From assembly GCA_026770585.1 (NCBI GenBank), contig MU646331.1, positions 1,224,154 through 1,234,940 on the forward strand: a DNA stretch of 10,787 nucleotides. Direction: 5' to 3'. Made by a program: the position numbers and the translations under genes. Origin of the DNA: Baffinella frigidus. Lineage: Eukaryota > Cryptophyceae > Cryptomonadales > Baffinellaceae. The notes below the pieces were generated by a model. It had not been told where the DNA came from. It did not search any database and saw only the letters and a list, made by a program, of their open reading frames with translations. Within the stretch, counting starts at the first letter, position 1, and each line of letters opens with the position of its first letter. Below, in pieces: positions 5,766 through 10,787 of the stretch.

Positions 5766-5856
5766 ACCTGTGTTTCTTAAATTTTAAGCGCTTGTACATG
5801 TTCCTGCACTGCACATTTCCTTCGAGTGACCAACGAGCGAATAATCGCCCGTGGAA

Positions 5857-5921
5857 GCCCTAGGCAGGTCCTAGGGCCCTACGGTAGGGCGTATGAGCCT
5901 ACTGGTCACTTGAGGGATACG
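5857..5921. repeat. Inverted partial copy of MITE copy 1 interior
   Basis: ccctaggcaggtcctagggc then tagggcgtatgagcctactg and gtcacttgaggga is the reverse complement, with substitutions, of the 5545-5615 part of MITE copy 1. The terminal repeats are absent or unrecognisable. It implies a second long-form element, now eroded, or a capture/inversion event. Confidence 0.65.
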
Positions 5922-5982
5922 GCGGGGGCGCACGGAAGAGCGCTTAAAAGAGCGCTGGGAAGGGCGCTGGGAAGGGAGATTG

Positions 5983-6102
5983 CTGTGGTACCTCGCTCAT
6001 AAGAACCGCCCACCCCCCTAAGACCACCATAGGGCCCCAGGCAGAGGCCTACTTACTGTAGGGTCCTAGGGGGGGTTGGTTTCTTATGAGCGAGGTGCCC
6101 TG
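5983..6102. mobile_element. Foldback MITE, short form (copy 2)
   Basis: The terminal repeat GGTACCTCGCTCATAAGAA pairs with TTCTTATGAGCGAGGTGCCC. The outermost bases on the left are changed (CTGTGG for CAGGGG), and on the right one C of CCCC is lost. The interior repeats the family pattern CCCCCTAAGACC ... GGGTCCTAGGGGG. About 120 bp, TA on the right side only. Confidence 0.7.
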
Positions 6103-6248
6103 TACTGTGGTTTACATGAAAATAAGGACCGCACACAGATCGAGCTTGGCGCGGTCCTGAAATTGACAAGTAATGAAATCAAGGACAGCACCGACAGCTT
6201 GTGTTTGAGTTCCTTGATCCAAGGTCCTGCTTTCTCTGCAGATCGCTC

Positions 6249-6312
6249 CTACGGAACGGCGTGTCGTTGGCATACGTTGGGAGAAATTAAAACCTAAAGG
6301 ACCTAAAGGACA
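6249..6312. repeat. 64-bp dispersed repeat, copy 2
   Basis: Partner of 4284-4347: ctacggaacggcgtgtcgtt through gagaaattaaaacctaaagg. It lies about 35 bp left of MITE copy 3, but no MITE is next to copy 1, so the two are not obviously one element. Confidence 0.75.
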
Positions 6313-6346
6313 CCGAGCGGATTCTGTAGTTCATGATGTACTTGTG

Positions 6347-6465
6347 CAGGGGTACCTCGCTCATAAGAAACCGCCGCCACCCCCTAGGACCTCCACAGGG
6401 CCCTAGACATAGCCCTACTCTAGGGTCCTAGGGGGAGGCACTTTCTTATGAGCGAGGTACCCCTG
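6347..6465. mobile_element. Foldback MITE, short form (copy 3, best preserved)
   Basis: 119 bp with perfect 24-bp terminal inverted repeats beginning CAGGGGTACCTCGCTCATA and ending AGAAA. Inside them CCCCCTAGGACC pairs with GGGTCCTAGGGGG, and AGGGCCCTA with TAGCCCT, so nearly the whole element folds back on itself. The flanking dinucleotide is TG on both sides, where copy 1 has TA on both sides, suggesting a 2-bp target duplication. There is no coding capacity. Perfect arms suggest recent insertion or selection on the hairpin. Confidence 0.8.
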
Positions 6466-6617
6466 TGCCTTATTTAGGGACACGCAGCAAGCGCCTTGAA
6501 GACGCGTTTCCTTGGCTGGGGGGGGGAGGGGAGAGGCAGCGCGAGAGCAGCGTGAGCAGTGCCGATGAGTATGAAGCTGTGTCAGCGTTTGCCCTGCTGT
6601 ACTTAATCAATGATATG

Positions 6618-6788
6618 AACGTGCCACCGATCGTGCGTTGGTGCGTTGGTGCTTTGGTGCGTTCTTCCTGCGTTTCTCAAAAATTAAGAACGTGCACCGA
6701 CCGTTTCTCGTGCACGTTCTGAATTTTAAGAACGTGCCGCCGACCGTTTTTCGATAGCATTCTTAAGAACGTGCCACCAACCGTTTTC
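6618..6788. repeat. Four-unit repeat cluster (TTAAGAACGTGCCACCGACCG)
   Basis: Units begin at about 6618, 6684, 6725 and 6762 with uneven spacing (66, 41 and 37 bp). The second unit also contains AGAACGTGCAC paired with GTGCACGTTCT, making an 11-bp stem at 6687-6720. Short GTGCGTTG repeats fill the gap after the first unit. An isolated fifth unit is at 5741. The cluster runs up to an orphan MITE end. It may be the subterminal repeat zone of a larger relative of the MITEs; this is inference. Confidence 0.6.
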
Positions 6789-6801
6789 AGAATCCCCGCA
6801 C

Positions 6802-6822
6802 CTTACGAGCGAGGTACCCCTG
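6802..6822. mobile_element. Orphan MITE right end
   Basis: CTTACGAGCGAGGTACCCCT plus G, followed by TA, matches the right terminal repeat of the foldback family with one substitution. No left partner is found within MITE length on its left. It may close a larger element or be a truncated copy. Confidence 0.65.
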
Positions 6823-7309
6823 TAGCGCGACGACTCTTTCTGACCATCCTGAGACCATCCTTCAGGGGCGAACTACCGAAATAGGGTGCCATGTGGCCCG
6901 CAGCACGGCGCGTTGGGCGTGCCGATCTGACCACTTTTGTAGATGTTGGTTGGCGCAAGATGAAATCGATTGGATACCCATAAAATCTCGAAATCCAGGG
7001 TGTCAGATCGGAATCCAGTCGAATGCAGGGGCGGGTGAAGTGGCCATCACGCACACGCTACGCTACGGGGATGGCGCACGTGTCCGGTAGCCTCACAGTG
7101 GATCCCACTACTTTTGACGTTTCGCCCCCGTTTTCTGTACAGTGCAGCGACACCCCTCGTCGAGACCCAGCATTTCCGACCAGGCATGCTCCCAGACGCC
7201 GTTCGACCCGTGTTGGCTCGAGCACATTACATTACGCGCACAAGCCCCGACCGCCTCTCAGCTGGCCGCACCCCCCACTAACTCAAGTATCTACATCGTC
7301 GCGTCGCTA
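6823..7309. other. Gene-free stretch, nothing recognised
   Basis: Open frames up to about 107 codons exist on both strands, but their translations have no recognisable domain and overlap each other. ATCGAT/GATTGG-type short palindromes are present but weak. A 3' flank function for the uL15 gene to the right is possible. Confidence 0.35.
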
Positions 7310-7425
7310 CACGGGTCCCCCCACCACCAAAAACGCCTCCTCCTAGGACCACAGCAAGCCGACACGGCCCTGTGGTTGTGGTCAGTCCTACGAGGGGGAG
7401 CGTTGTCTAGGCAGAGGTGCCCCTG
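7310..7425. mobile_element. Diverged foldback MITE (copy 4)
   Basis: At 116 bp it matches the 119-120 bp short form in length and layout. The left end is CACGGGTCCC (compare CAGGGGTACC) after TA, and the right end GCAGAGGTGCCCCTG. The interior CTCCTAGGACCACAG pairs with CTGTGGTTGTGGTCAGTCCT. The CTCATAAGAAA part of the terminal repeat is lost on the left. It lies 51 bp beyond the stop of the minus-strand uL15 gene, so it probably falls in that gene's 3' UTR or terminator region. Confidence 0.55.
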
Positions 7426-7475
7426 CACAGAGCAGCGCCGGCCAACACGCCGCGCTCCCCCGAACATGAGCGAGC

Positions 7476-9794
7476 TTACTCGAGCGGCTGGTTGGTCACC
7501 GGGTTGAGCAGCACGCACTTGCCGCCGGCGCCCTGCAGAGCGAGAACGCACGTCAGAACCCGCGATGCACGCTGCAAGGCTTCCCCGAAAAGCAGGGTTC
7601 ACATGTGTATCACGGTTCAACTCTACGTGTCTTGCAAGCCACACGGCGCAAGCACGTCAGAAACCCGTTCCTCGAAAATCAAGATTCAAAGGAACGTGCC
7701 GCGAAAACCAAGATTCAAATCTACGGGTGTGCACTCCACACGGCGACCTTGACAAGCAGACCAGTACGAACCCTGCGAATCAAAAGCAGCGAAAACTCCG
7801 CCAATGGGAAGCAGCGAGAGAACAAGCGTTCGCAACGTTGCGATCTCTCCGCCGCGACCCTCCCACCGACCGCCGAATCAACGCATGCGCACGACAACTC
7901 GGTTGATTTACGATAACTCATCGATTTTAAAGTACAGAATTTACTGCAGTAGGTCATATGGCACCTAGACTCAAGTTCTTGGTGTAGGAGCCCTACGGTC
8001 TACCGTCTTCCGTACAGTATTTCAAACTGCTTTTCAAATCGAAGCGTTTCCGGATCAGTACCGGTCGCACGTCTCCACAACCACAAAATCACACCATCAT
8101 GTTCAACAAGATGATGGCATCACGACCCTCGCAATGCGCGCTCATTCCACACCCTTCCTTTCTCGAGACTTCAACGGCTTTTCGCTGGTTTGAGGGTTTC
8201 ATGGTTCCAAGACCCCCCCCCGATTCAAGTCACCATCCTGGATGGCAACAACAAAACCTGCCAATTCTAGTCAACAGTGTCTCGTCTGGCGCGCCAGGTC
8301 CGGGGGGGGGGATGGCACCTGGATCTGCTCAACAGCCGACGCGGTGAACGCGTGCGCCTTGACGGTCAGGCCCTGCGCGGAGGAGGCGGGGGCAAACGTC
8401 AGGCTCCCGCCCACGTCACACCTACGCCCGCGCCATGGCCAGCACTCGCACCGCCCCTCACCGCCCCAGCCCGTGAGCCCACGTGGTGTCCCGCACCGGA
8501 GAAGCAGCGCCATATTTGCTCCGAGGGCGCCATCCTCTCCCCAACGCACGCCTGCCTCGGATGACGGGCAGGCCGCGCCACCAGCCCTCCGAAATGAAGC
8601 TTTGTGATCATTTTGGCCCAACCCCCGCACCAGAGGTCGCCGGAAAGCGGCCACCTCCCGGTCATATCCAAAGAACCCAACCGATCCATTTGGAGAGCGG
8701 GTGGCGGCGGGAGGGCGGGCACCCCCCCCCCCCCGACTCGCATGGGCGCTCCCAGGTCCCGCTGTAACACTCTGCTGTCTGCTCACTCCCCCAGGCGAAG
8801 CCCCGAGCGCCTTCCTGCCGCAAAACCGAGCGCCTGGCTGGATACCACTGAACGCCTGCCTGGGGAACCCCCGACGCCCTGCGCTAGGGCACACGCGCTC
8901 CGGGAAAGAAGTCAAAACAAGCACGAAGTTCAAAGCCTCCCGCGTGATCCGCGTTCGGCGACAACGCCCGTACGCCACAGGGCGTCGGCCGCCGGGCGAG
9001 CACTGCCGCCCCCGCGTGCCTCATGCACGCGACCGCATGATCTCCTGGGCTGCGCTCCTGCCTGCAGAGTTGGGAGAGTGCAATGGCGCGGGTAGTGGAG
9101 GCCACGGGTGGTGTGCTACCTTGACGGTGAGCGCGACGGGGTTGCGGTCAGCGTCGTTGCAGCCGATGACCTTGATGAGCTTCTTGCCGTGGATGACCGA
9201 GGTGCCCTTCTTGATGTGGAGCTTGGTCATGTGGCCGGCCTCGAGGCACTGCTCGTAAGACACCTCGCTGTTCTCCGCGCACATGTTGAGCACGTCAAGC
9301 TTGATCAGCCCGTACTCGGTCTTCTGGTGACCGTCGCGGCCATAGCCCTTGCCCACAAGCTTAGGGAGGCGGCGGTACAGCGGCTGCTGTCCACCCTCGA
9401 AGCCAGCCCGCGTCGGGCGGCCGGAGCGGGACTTCTGACCACGCATGCCGAAACCGCAGGAGGCGCCCTGGCCCGCAGCGATACCGCGCCCCTTCCTGGT
9501 CCGGCCCTTCTTCGAGCCCGGCGCCGGCGAGAGGTTGCCAAGGAATTTGCCGTTCGGGCCCACGACGAGGTCGCCGAGGGTCGGGTCCGCCACGAGGGCG
9601 TCGCGGCGCTTCCAGTCGTACACCTTCATGTTGAGGGAAGCCAGGCCCACCATGGGGGCCACGCGCGGGCCGGTGGACACCGCCGCGGAGCGCGCGGTGG
9701 CCGGGGAGCCGAGGAAGGTCGAGGCCGGGTTCATCGGCATGAAGGCCGAGGCCGTCGCCAGGCAGGCCGCGCCCAGGAGCACCGATCGCAGCAT
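7476..9794 (-). CDS. rplO: Plastid 50S ribosomal protein uL15, nuclear-encoded, three exons
   Basis: Exons 9120-9794, 8319-8372 and 7476-7532 (675, 54 and 57 bp) give 261 residues. uL15 is a late-assembling protein of the large ribosomal subunit, here of the plastid ribosome. Residues 1-17 (MLRSVLLGAACLATASA) form a signal peptide followed by Phe18 and a Ser/Thr/Ala-rich transit peptide to about 55. The uL15 core starts near LSPAPGSKKGRTRKGRG (88-104) and includes GMRGQKSRSGRPTRAGFEGG and QPLYRRLPK (116-145), the family's rRNA-contacting hallmark. Exon 1 ends NPVALTVK; exon 2 is GLTVKAHAFTASAVEQIQ; exon 3 is GAGGKCVLLNPVTNQPLE then TAA. This matches the bacterial C-terminus order (PVTVRGLRVTKGA...AIEAAGGK). 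All junctions are phase 0. Start 9794 is chosen over the in-frame ATG 60 bp upstream because it begins the signal peptide. Confidence 0.92.
7533..8318 (-). other. Intron 2 of plastid uL15 gene
   Basis: 786 bp. Donor ATCCAG|GTGCCA, acceptor GTTCTCGCTCTGCAG|GGCGCC. It contains a diverged tandem duplication near its 3' end (7548-7745). The part 7750-8240 is gene-like in neither strand. Confidence 0.85.
7548..7745. repeat. Diverged ~100-bp tandem duplication within uL15 intron 2
   Basis: Each unit starts gcacgtcagaa(a)cccg and ends with ctacgKgt...ccacacggcg: 7548-7648 and 7652-7745. The middle part differs, but aagattcaaa / aagattcaaatctacgggtg inside unit 2 is itself repeated. Confidence 0.5.
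8373..9119 (-). other. Intron 1 of plastid uL15 gene
   Basis: 747 bp. Donor GTCAAG|GTAGCA, acceptor CCTCCTCCGCGCAG|GGCCTG with a pyrimidine-rich lead-in. Several long open frames on both strands cross it, but none shows a recognisable domain. A run of C residues lies at about 8720-8734. No gene or mobile element is recognised inside. Confidence 0.85.
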
Positions 9795-10033
9795 TTTCGC
9801 TCGTGGAAAGGTGGCCTCCAGACCAGATTTGTACTGGCACATTCTTCCGTACAAAAGGGACGCGCCGGTACTAATCGTGTGTACTGGTTACAATGGATGA
9901 AAACGCACACAAAGCCGACTTTTAAAGGAGGCAAAAGTTGATGCGAGCCGCCAAATGTACGCTTTCGGGGGCCAAACGAGCTGGGTGGGAGATCGGAAGC
10001 AATCCGGGCTCCTCCCTGATGTCCTGCTTGACT
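9795..10033. promoter_or_regulatory. Probable bidirectional promoter between two plastid-protein genes
   Basis: The uL15 gene runs left and the putative plastid-targeted gene runs right, with 239 bp between the chosen start codons. TGTACTGG occurs twice in direct orientation (9830-9837 and 9880-9887, 50 bp apart), with the related CGGTACTA between. No clear TATA box is seen. Coregulation of two plastid-targeted products is plausible but inferred. Confidence 0.45.
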
Positions 10034-10426
10034 ATGCCTCCTTGCAAAGGAGCCCTGGCGCTGTGCGCGCTGGTGGCGCTCCTCTCCGGCGCGGATGCGT
10101 TCTCGCTGCTGCCCGGAGTGCCCCTGCACTCCCTCGCACCGGCCCGCGCACAAGCGTGCGCTCCTCGATTCTCCGGGGCGCACGGCAGCGTGCGGGCCCG
10201 TGCCACGGCGCGGTGGGCGTGCGTCTCCGTGAACCCGGACCTCGACCAGCGCAAGAACGTAGACCTATACGAAGGGCTCGCCGACCCGGCGCCGGAAAAA
10301 AGTACTCATGTGATGGCGACCATGCCTGAGGTGCTGTCGCCGGCCGGCGGGTGGCCTCAGCTGAGGTGCCAACCCCCAGACCACCCCGTGCGCTCCTGCT
10401 GCCGGAAGTGCACCCCGCCAATCTGA
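10034..10426 (+). CDS. Putative plastid-targeted protein, 5' part (function unknown)
   Basis: The frame from 10034 starts MPPCKGALALCALVALLSG then ADA|F: a basic n-region, a 14-residue hydrophobic core and a small-residue cleavage site followed by Phe, typical of bipartite plastid presequences in red-lineage secondary algae. An Arg/Ala/Ser-rich, acid-poor transit stretch follows to about residue 68 (ARATARWACVSV). Then comes a hydrophilic part, NPDLDQRKNVDLYEGLADP, that looks like the beginning of a mature protein. Beyond about 10330 the translation (Pro/Cys-rich) loses protein character, so a donor at GAG|GTGCTG (GT at 10331) or CTGAG|GTGCC (GT at 10366) is likely and the 10424 TGA may be intronic. 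An in-frame ATG at 10019 is an alternative start. No family recognised; the rest probably lies beyond the window. Confidence 0.55.
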   Translation: MPPCKGALALCALVALLSGADAFSLLPGVPLHSLAPARAQACAPRFSGAHGSVRARATARWACVSVNPDLDQRKNVDLYEGLADPAPEKSTHVMATMPEVLSPAGGWPQLRCQPPDHPVRSCCRKCTPPI

Positions 10427-10787
10427 CGCAACCCCCCAGCGCGGTGCTTTCTTGAGACCTCCGGGGGGGTTTGGAGGTCTATCTACTCTTCTGGGTTCAC
10501 CGATGCTCAGCGACAGACATGCTACCCAGAGAACGGAGCGTGCTGCTGCCCGCGACACTCAGATGGCAGGGTGCCGCGGCACCCGAGTGGCACCTGGCGT
10601 GCGGAATCTCTGGGTGCTCAGATTTTGAAGTCGTCCAGTCTCTCTCTCTAAACGAACTTGAGCTTTCCGCAGCCGTGCTATGGGGCCGTTCAACAGTGCT
10701 CCCCCCACCATTAACGCCCCCCCCCCTCCACAACCGCCCCCCCCCCCTCAATAGACGGCACTTCTTTCTCCATAACCGCACTCTCTA
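10427..10787. other. Right-end stretch: hairpins and C-rich low complexity
   Basis: AGACCTCC / GGAGGTCT (10455-10480) forms an 8-bp stem over a G-rich loop, and GGGTGCCGCGGCACCC (10569-10584) is a perfect 16-bp palindrome. C-runs lie at about 10718-10728 and 10737-10748. A possible 3' splice site (GCTTTCCGCAG, AG at 10671-10672) follows a CT tract and could receive the gene starting at 10034, but the exon beyond it is not recognisable. Confidence 0.4.

Noticed and set aside
6803-7507. Several overlapping 65-121 codon open frames
   Set aside because: No recognisable domains, mutually overlapping on both strands, and part is MITE copy 4 sequence.
8271-8978. 235-codon minus-strand open frame across uL15 intron 1
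   Set aside because: Only its last 54 bp before 8319 (GLTVKAHAFTASAVEQIQ) fit uL15; the rest reads as intron with no domain and is removed by canonical splice sites.
9108-9941. 277-codon plus-strand open frame opposite the uL15 exon
   Set aside because: It is the antisense shadow of a GC-rich conserved exon; its translation has no domain and is rich in repeated charged runs.
1-10787. tRNA, rRNA or organellar origin of the window
   Set aside because: No cloverleaf or rRNA signature was noticed, and spliced genes with secretory-type presequences point to nuclear DNA.

Overview
The window reads as nuclear DNA from a eukaryotic alga with a red-lineage secondary plastid (haptophyte, stramenopile or cryptophyte). 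The best evidence is a plastid-type ribosomal protein uL15 gene, on the minus strand at 7476-9794. It is split by two canonical GT-AG introns and starts with a bipartite targeting peptide whose signal-peptide cleavage site is followed by Phe (ATASA|F). A second, divergently placed reading frame (plus strand from 10034) begins with the same kind of presequence (GADA|F). No organism name can be justified from the sequence alone.

Layout. 1-1600: head-to-tail, decaying copies of one short coding segment of a dynamin-like large GTPase (P-loop and switch I), embedded in CT-rich and telomere-like degenerate repeats. 1600-2400: duplicated 118-bp blocks, one of which carries a 129-bp foldback insertion that its sister lacks, followed by short direct and inverted repeats. 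2668-3801: a two-exon minus-strand gene for a SAM-domain protein of about 258 residues with a Gly/Ala-rich linker; its stop codon lies inside one arm of a 126-bp inverted-repeat element. 3802-4690: no recognisable gene, one 64-bp dispersed repeat and a GA microsatellite. 4690-4961: a degenerate telomere-like array. 4980-6830: gene-free, dense in hairpins, with a family of foldback MITEs sharing 20-24 bp terminal inverted repeats. 6830-7300: nothing recognised. 7310-7425: a diverged MITE just beyond the 3' end of the uL15 gene. 7476-9794: the uL15 gene. 9795-10033: probable bidirectional promoter. 10034-10426: 5' part of a putative plastid-targeted protein gene. 10427-10787: palindromes and C-rich low complexity.

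Two points need joining across distance. The uL15 C-terminus is not in the main reading frame: it is encoded by two small exons (54 and 57 bp) 0.75 and 1.6 kb downstream, which restore a complete uL15 of 261 residues. The SAM domain is likewise completed only across a 235-bp intron. No tRNA, rRNA, CRISPR array or complete transposase gene was found. The strongest unusual material is the GTPase-segment array, the foldback MITE family and the filled/empty-site pair at 1628-2150.
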